From Clostridium sp. ZS2-4 (GTDB taxonomy: Bacteria; Bacillota; Clostridia; Clostridiales; Clostridiaceae): DNA of 32,064 bases. Shown here one piece after another: positions 17,446 through 24,782 of the stretch. Every line of letters starts with the position of its first letter. Position 1 is the stretch's first letter. The translations under genes and the position numbers were made by a program. The stretch is taken from assembly GCF_026719745.1 (NCBI RefSeq), contig NZ_JAPPRQ010000125.1, forward strand, positions 1 through 32,064, written 5' to 3'. The notes beneath the pieces are model-generated. The model was given only the letters and a program-made list of their open reading frames with translations, was not told the DNA's origin and did not search any database.

Positions 17446-18852
17446 CTATACAACCCTTATATCTATAGGTGAAAAATCTTTGCTTAAAACATGAGTGGCA
17501 CAGGACACACAAGGATCAAATGATCTTACTATTCTTCCTATTTCTACTGGGTTTTTAGCATCTTCAATATGAGTTCCTATTAGAGCCTCTTCCACAGCAC
17601 CGCGAACTCCATTAGAATCCTTAGGAGAAAGATTCCAAGTACTTGGAGTTATTATAGTATAATTTTTTATCTGTCCTCCTTCTATATTTATATAATGAGC
17701 TAAGGCTCCTCTTGTAGTATCATTAAATCCATAACCTACAGCTTTATCTGGCAGTACATAGCGTTTATCTGTACTTTCTTTAGCTGTCAGCTTATCTAAT
17801 AGTTGTAACATAATATCAGATATTTTCTTTGCCTCTAGTGCTCTAGCTATTGTCCTATTCATAGTAGAAATTCCTTGTCTGTATTCCCCACTTATATACA
17901 TCCTTGCAAGTGGCCCTACCTGTACTGGATAACCTTTATATCTAGGAGCTTTTATCCAGCTGTATCCTTCTTTCTTTAATGCATCTGGCTGCCAGTTATT
18001 ATCTTCAATATTTAACGTTTCCTTATCTGCTCTATACCAAGCCGAATAAATATTCTCATTTATCTTTGCAGTATCTAAATCTTCTTCCTTTCCATTTATA
18101 ATTGCTTTAGGACTTACATAATAAATTTCTGGTCCGTAGTTATCATATAATCCATAACTCATTAAATTCTTAGGTCCTGAACCTATCTTAAAGTAATCCT
18201 TATAGTACTTGGCTACAATAAAAACATCTTCCAGCATTTTATTTATAATAAAGTCCCTAATTTCAGTTACAAGTGCCTTTATCTGAAAAATCTTTTGAGC
18301 AGTAATATTAACGGTAATTCCTCCAGCAATTATGCCGTGATTATGAGGTGCTTTTCCTCCTAAAACAGCCAATATCTCATGTGCTTTTCTACTGTAAGTT
18401 AATGATTCAAAATAATCTTCTATAAGTTTTTGACTTTCTTCTTTTGGGATTCTAAAATCATTATGAGTTACTGAATAAACTGGATTTACATTAAAACCTG
18501 TTACGAAATCAGGAAGTGTATATTGGTAAAAATGTCTTAAATGATTTTGCAAAAATTCGCTGCCGTGAAGTATACCTCTCAGCATTTCTTCATTTCTATC
18601 AACCGATAAATTAAAAGCATTTTCAAGGGCTTTTGCTGAAACCACAGAATGTGCAGTTGAACATATTCCACAAATTCTTTCTGTAAAATAAGTCGCATCA
18701 AGTGGTGGTCTTCCCTTTAGCATTTTTTCAAAACCTCTGAACAGCATTCCTTCACTTTTTACATCTATAATTTTGTTTTTTTCAATATAAGCAGTTATCT
18801 GTAAAAATCCACTTATTCTAGTAACAGGATTAATCACTACTTTTTCAGCCAA
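17446..18852 (-). CDS. [NiFe]-hydrogenase large (catalytic) subunit
   Basis: A 468-residue subunit holding the Ni-Fe(CN)2CO site for H2 oxidation or evolution. The N-terminal ligand motif is RICGICSTAHS (C61, C64) and the C-terminal one is DPCVSCATH (C448, C451, H454). A 14-residue tail after H454, VLSKDFSPIDIRVV, should be cut off during maturation. GGKAPHNHGIIAGGITVN is another family motif. It lies 15 bases downstream of the small subunit gene in one operon with its own maturation protease. The sequence pattern is that of group 1-like uptake enzymes; direction of catalysis in vivo is not shown by sequence. Confidence 0.97.
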   Translation of the reverse strand: MAEKVVINPVTRISGFLQITAYIEKNKIIDVKSEGMLFRGFEKMLKGRPPLDATYFTERICGICSTAHSVVSAKALENAFNLSVDRNEEMLRGILHGSEFLQNHLRHFYQYTLPDFVTGFNVNPVYSVTHNDFRIPKEESQKLIEDYFESLTYSRKAHEILAVLGGKAPHNHGIIAGGITVNITAQKIFQIKALVTEIRDFIINKMLEDVFIVAKYYKDYFKIGSGPKNLMSYGLYDNYGPEIYYVSPKAIINGKEEDLDTAKINENIYSAWYRADKETLNIEDNNWQPDALKKEGYSWIKAPRYKGYPVQVGPLARMYISGEYRQGISTMNRTIARALEAKKISDIMLQLLDKLTAKESTDKRYVLPDKAVGYGFNDTTRGALAHYINIEGGQIKNYTIITPSTWNLSPKDSNGVRGAVEEALIGTHIEDAKNPVEIGRIVRSFDPCVSCATHVLSKDFSPIDIRVV

Positions 18853-18867
18853 CTCCTCGCCTCCTAC

Positions 18868-19740
18868 CTATAAGTTTATAAATGGCTCCATAGCATCTGG
18901 AAAACCTTTTTGTGCACATCCTATGCAAGGTGTGTTATCACCTATAGGCCAATTAACGTAATCATTCCACTTTCTTGTTGGACAATCTGTTTTGGTAACT
19001 GGCCCTCGACAGCCAAGCTTAAACATACATCCTTGGTCACCTACTGATTCAGCAAAAATTCTTTTTTCAAAAGCTGTTCTTCTTGGACAAATATCATGTA
19101 TAGTTACTCCATAAAAAATTATTGGTCTTTCCTCTTTATCAAGTTCTGGCTTTCCAAACAATATTAAATGTGCTATAGTTCCCATAATCCAATCTGGGTG
19201 ACATGGACATCCTGGCAGTTTTATAACCTCTCTCTGCAAAAACTCACTAACACTAATACATTCTGATGGATTAGGCTTTGCCGCTGAAATTCCTCCAAAA
19301 GATGCGCAAGTACCAACAGTCAGTATATACTTAGCCTTATCTGCCGCTCTCTTTACTTCCTCCATACCTGTTATTGGTCTACCATTATAATAAGAAACAA
19401 TATTATAAATTCCATTATCTTTTGTAGATATTGCTCCATCAACAATAAGAATAAATTCCGTATTAAGTGCCTGCTGCAATTGCTCCTGTGCTTGCTCTCC
19501 CTGAGCTGCCATTATACTGTTGTTATACTTTAAATCCACCATATTAGTTAAAAAATATGTTACATCAGGGGCATTTCCATTAAGTAAAGAAATTATATTT
19601 CCTGAACATCCTGCAGCTTCAATCCATACCAAATTGATTTTTTTCTTATTCTTGTTTTTTATTTCAGTAACTGCCGTATCTATAAGTCTTTTAGCTGTTT
19701 GAGATTTTGATTCTAAAACTGGACATACCTTTTCTGCCAA
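18868..19740 (-). CDS. [NiFe]-hydrogenase small (electron-transfer) subunit, no Tat signal
   Basis: A 290-residue iron-sulfur subunit. By pattern the proximal cluster ligands are C45, C145 (VGTCASFGG) and C178 (LPGCPCHPDW). The fourth position, canonical CxxC, reads GCSGN, with N48 replacing Cys. Distal-cluster ligands are H215, C218, C238 and C244 (IHDICPRR, CMFKLGC), and medial-cluster ligands are C253, C272 and C275 (TDCPTRKW, NTPCIGC). The N-terminus has neither a twin-arginine signal nor a hydrophobic segment, and there is no C-terminal membrane anchor. The heterodimer should therefore be cytoplasmic. Electron acceptor is unknown; the cytochrome b5-like protein upstream is a candidate. 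Confidence 0.95.
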   Translation of the reverse strand: MAEKVCPVLESKSQTAKRLIDTAVTEIKNKNKKKINLVWIEAAGCSGNIISLLNGNAPDVTYFLTNMVDLKYNNSIMAAQGEQAQEQLQQALNTEFILIVDGAISTKDNGIYNIVSYYNGRPITGMEEVKRAADKAKYILTVGTCASFGGISAAKPNPSECISVSEFLQREVIKLPGCPCHPDWIMGTIAHLILFGKPELDKEERPIIFYGVTIHDICPRRTAFEKRIFAESVGDQGCMFKLGCRGPVTKTDCPTRKWNDYVNWPIGDNTPCIGCAQKGFPDAMEPFINL

Positions 19741-19753
19741 TGATTTTTCCTCC

Positions 19754-20197
19754 TTATTTTGGAAGTACTCCTATCTTCTTTAACTTAATTAAAATACTCT
19801 GATCTTCATGACACTTTTTAAATTCATTACTTAAATCATTCCCTGCCTCAAGTCCAAAATGTTTTCCACCTGCCCATACAGCTTCAAAGGTTACATCGTA
19901 AACTATTCCATCCACCGCAATATATGCTGGATTACCATTTTTACCATTAAATTTTGCAAGTTCTCGTAAAGTAAAAGTTTGCTGTGTGCTGTCTGCATCT
20001 TGTCTAAAAAGTTTATCTGCTTTTTTCATGTTAGCTATATACTTTTTTAAAGTATACATTTTATGTATTTCTTGCTGAATTAAACTATCATAAAACATTT
20101 TTTCATACATTGTCGTACACATAGAGCTCATATATTTTAATTCATTAATGTTTATTTGCATTTTATTGATTAACAACTCACAATCCCTTATATACAT
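19754..20197 (-). CDS. Cytochrome b5-like heme/steroid-binding domain protein, first gene of hydrogenase operon
   Basis: A 147-residue protein with an N-terminal helical region (about 1-65, Met- and Lys-rich) and a C-terminal cytochrome b5-like domain (about 74-146): FTLRELAKFNGKNGNPAYIA, VDGIVYDVT, GGKHFGLEAGNDLSNEF, then KKCHEDQSIL. H113 and H130 are placed as possible heme ligands. No signal peptide or membrane segment is seen. AAAGGAAGG precedes the ATG. It lies 13 bases before the hydrogenase small subunit gene, so the two are almost surely cotranscribed. It may pass electrons to or from the enzyme; heme binding is inferred and steroid-type ligands are an alternative in this fold. Confidence 0.82.
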   Translation of the reverse strand: MYIRDCELLINKMQININELKYMSSMCTTMYEKMFYDSLIQQEIHKMYTLKKYIANMKKADKLFRQDADSTQQTFTLRELAKFNGKNGNPAYIAVDGIVYDVTFEAVWAGGKHFGLEAGNDLSNEFKKCHEDQSILIKLKKIGVLPK

Positions 20198-20246
20198 GTA
20201 ATCCTTCCTTTCAAAAGTTTACTTTTAATAATATGCAGTTGAGATT

Positions 20247-20305
20247 AATAAAATGAACAACATAAGAAAATTGCTGCGCAATTTTCTTATGTTGTTCATT
20301 TTATT
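20247..20305. terminator. 28-bp perfect hairpin between ferritin-like gene and hydrogenase operon
   Basis: Bases 20247-20274 are exactly complementary to 20278-20305, with a 3-base TGC loop. The repeat overlaps the TAA stop (20301-20303) of the ferritin-like gene. A T-run (20304-20309) follows on the + strand, and the - strand has a weaker T-rich exit. It probably ends the ferritin-like transcript and insulates the hydrogenase operon. Such length is unusual for a plain terminator. Confidence 0.7.
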
Positions 20306-21059
20306 TTTTCATCTTACTTTCTTTTAACAGTTTGGATTCTCCTGTGGTTTCCCAAATTTCTACTTGTTCAATAGCCTCTTGCGGAGTATATCCTCTACCA
20401 ACTAAAACTCCTGATAAAATAAACTCTTGAAATAAGTGTTCTAAATTAATTCCCTGTTTTACTTCTTCCAATGCACGTTGCACTAAAGGCTCAATGTACA
20501 TTACCCATTGGTCAGGAGTATACTCATCCTTGTTTATTCTAAAAAATTGTCTAGCTTTAGTAGTTGAACTCATATTAGGTTTACTAGAGCGGCTCATTAC
20601 TGTTTGATTTGTACTTAATATATAATTATATTTGCTGGCATGTTTCAATTCATCAGTAAGAATTTCAAATACCATATCCCCGTAGTATCTGTTTGGCAGC
20701 CCTGCACGAATATCTCTGTATCTTTCTACTGCAGCTAATTCACCAAATAAAGCTTTTTTAATTCCCTCAATATAAGTTTTAGGCTTTTTAAATTCTATAT
20801 CCTTCGGCGCAGTAATTTCTTGTCCAGTAAATGCTTTATAAATTTCTCTAAACATTTTATTATGTTTTCTTTCATCATCTCTGATAGATGCAATAATCTC
20901 CTTTTCTTCCTGTGTTGGAGCAACAGATATTAGGTAGTCATAGAATAGTTCATCTTCTTTCTCACCTTTCACTGCATTTTTCACTAGAATTAGTGCTTCT
21001 TCTAATGTTTTATAAGACATTGGCCTTCCACAATAATGCGGCATCTTAAACATTTCCAT
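20301..21059 (-). CDS. Ferritin-like/rubrerythrin-like diiron protein
   Basis: A 252-residue protein with a four-helix diiron bundle in the first 150 residues. Helix 1 has E33 (VKGEKEDELFYDYL), helix 2 has E63 and H66 (RDDERKHNKMF), helix 3 has E107 (LFGELAAVERYRDI), and helix 4 has E137 and H140 (LTDELKHASKYNYI), the E...ExxH twice pattern. No rubredoxin domain is present; only one Cys (C10) is seen. The tail (about 180-250) is helical and of unknown role. Relatives often act in peroxide or oxygen defence. It lies upstream of the oxygen-sensitive hydrogenase operon, but a strong hairpin separates them. Confidence 0.78.
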   Translation of the reverse strand: MEMFKMPHYCGRPMSYKTLEEALILVKNAVKGEKEDELFYDYLISVAPTQEEKEIIASIRDDERKHNKMFREIYKAFTGQEITAPKDIEFKKPKTYIEGIKKALFGELAAVERYRDIRAGLPNRYYGDMVFEILTDELKHASKYNYILSTNQTVMSRSSKPNMSSTTKARQFFRINKDEYTPDQWVMYIEPLVQRALEEVKQGINLEHLFQEFILSGVLVGRGYTPQEAIEQVEIWETTGESKLLKESKMKK

Positions 21060-21494
21060 TTACATTTCCTCCCTAAAACTAAGAAACTCTGACATCATCA
21101 TATTATGATATGCTAAACCGTTTAATGAGTTACCAATACATAAAATCATTCTTTATCATAGACTGGGTGATTTCATATTAGAATTGGTTACTATCAACTA
21201 GAATAAAAAATATATATTTAATATTAAATACATATTAACTACTATATGTAACAAAATACATTATTTGTGTTTAGGACAACTATGTACTATAATAAGTCTA
21301 AGAATTTCAAGAAGTGTATATTACATAATTATAAGAAAGTATATCTTTTGAAACTTGTTCATTCAAAAATATGCATTACGTTGCAAAATATAAAGAAGTG
21401 AAAAAAGGTTAATATAACTACTTTGATATGCTATAAATCAAAATTATATATATTTAATTTAAATTTATATATATATAACATATAGGAGGAAGAG
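21060..21494. other. Non-coding divergent gap with a candidate + strand promoter
   Basis: This 435-base AT-rich gap separates two divergent genes. TTGTGT (21265-21270) and TATAAT (21288-21293) with a 17-base spacer form a plausible promoter for the CPBP gene at 21495, leaving a leader of about 195 nt. AAATGTAAAT-type - strand sequence just before 21060 holds the GGGAGGAAATG ribosome binding site of the ferritin-like gene. No ORF, tRNA or clear riboswitch was seen. Confidence 0.5.
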
Positions 21495-21989
21495 ATGAAT
21501 AAGCTTTTAAACAAATTACATAATTACCTAAAAAACTTATCAACTATAAAGTTTATTGCTGCGATTGTATTATTTACGTATTTAATATTTATACCTTTAA
21601 TACCATTATTTTATTTGGGTGAAAAATATATTGGACCAATGGGAGATGCTACGAGTATAGCAAGATCCTCTTTATTTACTCAAATAATATTAACATCTAT
21701 AGCAGCTCCAATTTTAGAAACATTAATATTTCAATATGGAATTATTGAAATATTAAATTTAATACCGTATTTTAAAGGTAAAAATATTATCATTACCATT
21801 ATTTCAGCACTTCTATTTGGAATTGCACATAGCTATAGTTTGTTATATATTTTTTTCGGATTTTCAATAGGCTTATTATTAGCATATTCATATATAGTAT
21901 ATAGAAAAAAGAACTTTTCTGCTTTTTGGGTTGTTTTTTGGATTCACTGCATAAGAAACACAATTTCAACTATTTTACTTTATATTTAA
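21495..21989 (+). CDS. CPBP-family intramembrane metalloprotease-like protein, degenerate first motif
   Basis: A 164-residue membrane protein with about five hydrophobic segments. CPBP (CAAX protease / bacteriocin-processing) motifs are partly kept: motif 1 is ETLIFQ (E75) where EExxxR is expected, motif 2 is FGIAH (H112), and motif 3 is HCIRN (H151, N155). The loss of the second Glu and the Arg suggests altered or absent protease activity. The length is short for the family, which is usually above 200 residues. AGGAGG lies five bases before the ATG. Roles of such proteins include bacteriocin self-immunity; no bacteriocin gene was recognised here. Confidence 0.7.
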   Translation: MNKLLNKLHNYLKNLSTIKFIAAIVLFTYLIFIPLIPLFYLGEKYIGPMGDATSIARSSLFTQIILTSIAAPILETLIFQYGIIEILNLIPYFKGKNIIITIISALLFGIAHSYSLLYIFFGFSIGLLLAYSYIVYRKKNFSAFWVVFWIHCIRNTISTILLYI

Positions 21990-21990
21990 T

Positions 21991-22083
21991 GATGATAATG
22001 ATGAATATGAAAAGTTAAAAGCTATAAAAGATATAAAAATCCAAAGGCACAGCACTGTAAATTTTAAAAAACAAGGTATGTAA
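21991..22083 (+). pseudogene. Short coding remnant without start
   Basis: A 30-codon open stretch (DDNDEYEKLKAIKDIKIQRH, then STVNFKKQGM and a TAA at 22081-22083) has protein-like composition but no start codon or ribosome binding site. It looks like the 3' end of a lost gene, in a different frame from the CPBP gene that stops just before it. Family unknown. Confidence 0.3.
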
Positions 22084-22088
22084 TTGTG

Positions 22089-22121
22089 AAAGTTATAAAT
22101 TATTAAATGATTTATAACTTT
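22089..22121 (+). terminator. 12-bp perfect stem-loop
   Basis: AAAGTTATAAAT (22089-22100) is complementary to ATTTATAACTTT (22110-22121). It follows the remnant ORF stop. There is no real T-run after it, so terminator function is tentative. Confidence 0.4.
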
Positions 22122-22183
22122 ACTAAAAACCATACTAGCAAATCTATAACGATCTTATATTATTATGAACGGAGTGATGTTCT

Positions 22184-22576
22184 ATGCATATTAAAAGAAA
22201 TGCTAAAATTAATGTAAATGAGTTAAACAATCTATTAAAAACTATAGGATGGGGATTGAGTTCACCTGAAAAATTGGAGGAATCACTAAGATTATCTTGG
22301 GGATGGATTACTGTAAGAGATGATTTGAATAAACTTATAGGATTTGTACAGATACTTTCTGATGGTATTAAACATGCTTATATATTAAGGTTGCTAGTAC
22401 ATAAAGACTATCAAGGTAAAGGAATTGGTACAAAAACAATGGATAATTTGATGCAACTTCTTCAGGAAAATAACTTAAGTCCTGTTTTGCTAACAAAGCC
22501 TTCTGAAGAATCATTTTATTCTAAATTTGGATTATCAAGGAGTAACAAAGGTTTTATTTCTTTATTTAAATGGTGA
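22184..22576 (+). CDS. GNAT-family N-acetyltransferase
   Basis: A 130-residue protein with the GNAT core. Strand and loop LRLLVHKDYQGKGIGTKTMD (about 68-87) contain the acetyl-CoA-binding QGKGIG at 77-82, and the late segment SEESFYSKFGLSRSNKGFIS is the typical C-terminal part. It starts at ATG behind a GGAGTG site. The substrate is unknown; close relatives acetylate small amines. It is a single gene among short accessory genes. Confidence 0.85.
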   Translation: MHIKRNAKINVNELNNLLKTIGWGLSSPEKLEESLRLSWGWITVRDDLNKLIGFVQILSDGIKHAYILRLLVHKDYQGKGIGTKTMDNLMQLLQENNLSPVLLTKPSEESFYSKFGLSRSNKGFISLFKW

Positions 22577-22616
22577 TAATAATACTTTTTTATAAAAAAT
22601 GAAAAGGAAGTGTTAT

Positions 22617-22880
22617 ATGGACAAAACTAAAAGACTTGGAATATTAATTATTGGAATTATTGTTGGTGGTATTATAGAGTTGATAGATGCTTGTGGGTTA
22701 TTTATGTTTAACTATGATATTGGACTTCTAATCTTATTTGTAGTACAAGGATGTTTGAGTATTGCAGATGGATATTTATTATATGAAAAAGAGCAGAATA
22801 AATATTCAATATTAATAATATTATGTGGTATTTTTATTATTGCTTTTGCAATATATATTGTATTTTTTAAAAACATATAA
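22617..22880 (+). CDS. Small membrane protein of unknown function
   Basis: The start at 22617 (ATG GAC AAA) has AAAGGAAG at a good spacing; an ATG at 22599 lies upstream of that site and would add six residues. The product is 87 residues with three hydrophobic segments, about 6-27, 33-52 and 65-84, the last ending in FAIYIVFF. A short KEQNK loop precedes the last helix. No family is recognised. It lies 40 bases after the GNAT gene and may be cotranscribed. Confidence 0.6.
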   Translation: MDKTKRLGILIIGIIVGGIIELIDACGLFMFNYDIGLLILFVVQGCLSIADGYLLYEKEQNKYSILIILCGIFIIAFAIYIVFFKNI

Positions 22881-22892
22881 TTTAATGTATAC

Positions 22893-22984
22893 TTACGATT
22901 TTATGTTTATTTTAGAAATGGTTACTATGTAATATAAAGAAAGTGTATATTAACAAACATAAATGTATTAAAACATAATCGTAA
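22893..22984. repeat. Imperfect inverted repeat around a short gap
   Basis: TTACGATTTTATGTTT (22893-22908) and AAACATAATCGTAA (22971-22984) are inverted copies with a two-base bulge, separated by 62 bases without coding content. It could be a regulatory or long-loop RNA structure, or the edges of a small lost element. Confidence 0.4.
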
Positions 22985-23084
22985 AATATTATACAGCTAA
23001 GCCAACTTATCAAATGAGAAATTTATATCTATATTATTTTATGTACAAGTCAAGTAAATAAATTAAAAATAGGAGGTACTATCC

Positions 23085-23846
23085 ATTAATAAAAAATTTT
23101 CTTTAAAACCTATTTTAAAATGTATTATAAATTTATTTAAATATTTCTTTACCTTTTTTATATCTTTAATGATTATATATTTTTTTCAAGATAAGATTGG
23201 TTTTAATGATGACATTGGTTTTTCTTTAGCATTATTATTATCAATTACTTTCTTTTTTTTATTGTTAAAAACAGAAAATAAAGAACCAGTAAATTTTTTA
23301 AATATACATAAAGTTAATTTTAACCTAATTATATTATTAATAGTATTGGCTGTAAGCGGTACTTTTTTTGACTTAGGGGTAATTGAATTATTAAAAAAAT
23401 TTATTGAAACTGATAACTCAAATGATATTCAATTATATTGGGGAAGTATAATTCATATAGTTTTTTTAGCACCTATATGCGAAGAAATCTTTTTTAGAGG
23501 TATTGTATTTGTAAAATTAAAAAATGTAATGCCACCTTTTTTAGCTGTTATAATTCAAGGGCTTATATTTGGATGTTTTCATGGATCACTACTTTCAGGA
23601 CATTTTGTTCAAATGTTTTCAGGAATAATGTATGCTTTAATATATCATTATACAAATAACTTAACAATATCTATTTTACTTCATAGCTTTGATAATTTAG
23701 TATTAGTTATATTAAATTTGTTACCTTTTACTTTTAATATTAACCCCCCTATTTTTATAACAATAGGTTTTTTATGTTTGTTAGCAGTTATTTTATTTAT
23801 TAAACATAATAACTTGCAGTGTAATTGGAAAGGGGTTCAGAAATAG
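23085..23846 (+). CDS. CPBP-family intramembrane metalloprotease, apparent ATT start
   Basis: A multi-pass membrane protease with intact CPBP motifs: LAPICEEIFFRGIVF (EExxxR), LIFGCFHGS (FxxxH) and ILLHSFDNLVL (HxxxN/D type). The first ATG is at 23169 and has no ribosome binding site. Upstream, AGGAGG (23071-23076) is followed at eight bases by ATT AAT AAA AAA TTT TCT in the same frame. That frame stays open to 23169 and gives a plausible 28-residue N-terminal extension (INKKFSLKPILKCIINLFKY...). An in-frame TAG at 23070-23072 overlaps the site, and no ATG/GTG/TTG lies between. With the ATT the protein has 253 residues. Function is unknown; CPBP proteins include bacteriocin immunity and prenyl-protein proteases. 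Confidence 0.75.
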   Translation: MNKKFSLKPILKCIINLFKYFFTFFISLMIIYFFQDKIGFNDDIGFSLALLLSITFFFLLLKTENKEPVNFLNIHKVNFNLIILLIVLAVSGTFFDLGVIELLKKFIETDNSNDIQLYWGSIIHIVFLAPICEEIFFRGIVFVKLKNVMPPFLAVIIQGLIFGCFHGSLLSGHFVQMFSGIMYALIYHYTNNLTISILLHSFDNLVLVILNLLPFTFNINPPIFITIGFLCLLAVILFIKHNNLQCNWKGVQK

Positions 23847-24188
23847 AAAAACATATAATGAAATATCATAATATATATTATTTATAAAACAAACCAGCTT
23901 TTCGCCTATATTCTCTGCAACCTTATAGGGGTAATAAGACGGTATCTGTCATAGAGTGCAAACTCATTTACGTTTAAAGGAAGTAGAGTTGATGTTTATC
24001 TATTTGGGTATATTTAGTGTAATCATAGTATACGTAATGATATATTAATGCATAAGCGTATACTATGATGACTCAGCATAAAAAGATAAAAACTAAATTA
24101 TGCATAGTTTAATTTTAAAATATCACCTTTCATGTGTATGAGATTTATATTTTACAAATACTAATTAAAAGTATTTTGGAGAGTGATT
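23847..24188. other. Non-coding gap with a 13-bp inverted repeat
   Basis: No gene was found in these 342 bases. About 23890-23990 is less AT-rich than the surroundings and has scattered protein-like words on the - strand (YYPYKVAENIGEKLV) broken by stops, perhaps debris of a mobile element. ATCATAGTATACG (24022-24034) and CGTATACTATGAT (24057-24069) are exact inverted copies 22 bases apart, listed separately. Confidence 0.5.
24022..24069. repeat. Perfect 13-bp inverted repeat with 22-base centre
   Basis: ATCATAGTATACG at 24022-24034 is the exact reverse complement of 24057-24069. No T-run follows. The arms lie about 120 bases upstream of the DUF3888-type gene. It could be a protein-binding site pair or end repeats of a small lost element. 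Confidence 0.6.
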
Positions 24189-24191
24189 TTG

Positions 24192-24659
24192 TTGAAAAAA
24201 TTTATAATTGTACTATGTTTTTTAGTAGGTTTTACATGTTTTTTTTGCCCGTTTGATTCCTTTGCCTTAAATATAAAACAGCCTTCTACCACTGAATTAT
24301 CTAAACTACCTGAAAATTCGAAAGAAGCAATATATCAAGATGTGATTATTTCACTGCTTATTCCGTACATGCAAAAAGAAATAAATAATTATTATAAAGA
24401 ATATTTAACTGAATTACCAATAATCTTTCCATATAGCGTCGATATAATAAGCGTTAAACGAGAGAGTGGGAGTGGGTATTTAATTCAATTGGAACTTGTA
24501 GTGCATCCATTTGTTGGACCTATTAATACCGTTGGAGATGACCGAATAATAATTGAAACTGGAGCCTTTGGCTCAGTTAAAATTAAGAAATTTGAACACA
24601 TTAGAAGTTATCCACTACCATGGAACTGGCAACATATAATAAAAAAACATATTAATTAG
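24192..24659 (+). CDS. Secreted DUF3888-type protein
   Basis: The product has an N-terminal signal peptide (MKKFIIVLCFLVGFTCFFCP, likely cut after DSFA near residue 27) and a single extracellular domain resembling DUF3888: YQDVIISLLIPYMQKEINNY, then a region ending VVHPFVGPINTVGDDRI, KIKKFEHIRSYPLPWNW. The function of this family is unknown. The start is not ATG: candidates are GTG 24183, TTG 24189 and TTG 24192. GGAGAG at 24178-24183 favours one of the TTG codons, and 24192 gives the usual MKK signal start (155 residues). No Cys for a lipobox is placed correctly, so it is probably released or surface-held. Confidence 0.72.
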   Translation: MKKFIIVLCFLVGFTCFFCPFDSFALNIKQPSTTELSKLPENSKEAIYQDVIISLLIPYMQKEINNYYKEYLTELPIIFPYSVDIISVKRESGSGYLIQLELVVHPFVGPINTVGDDRIIIETGAFGSVKIKKFEHIRSYPLPWNWQHIIKKHIN

Positions 24660-24782
24660 GCACTTGCAAAATAATGTGTAAGAAAAGAAAAAATTATAGA
24701 TTACATTAATTATATAAAGTCTATGTATCAGTGTAATAAAATCAGTTAGTGTAGGATGTGCTATAAAAGGAGGTTGAATATT

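Noticed and set aside
23890-23990. Structured RNA or transposase remnant
   Set aside because: The composition is less AT-rich and some - strand words look coded, but no consistent fold, family motif or uninterrupted frame could be shown.
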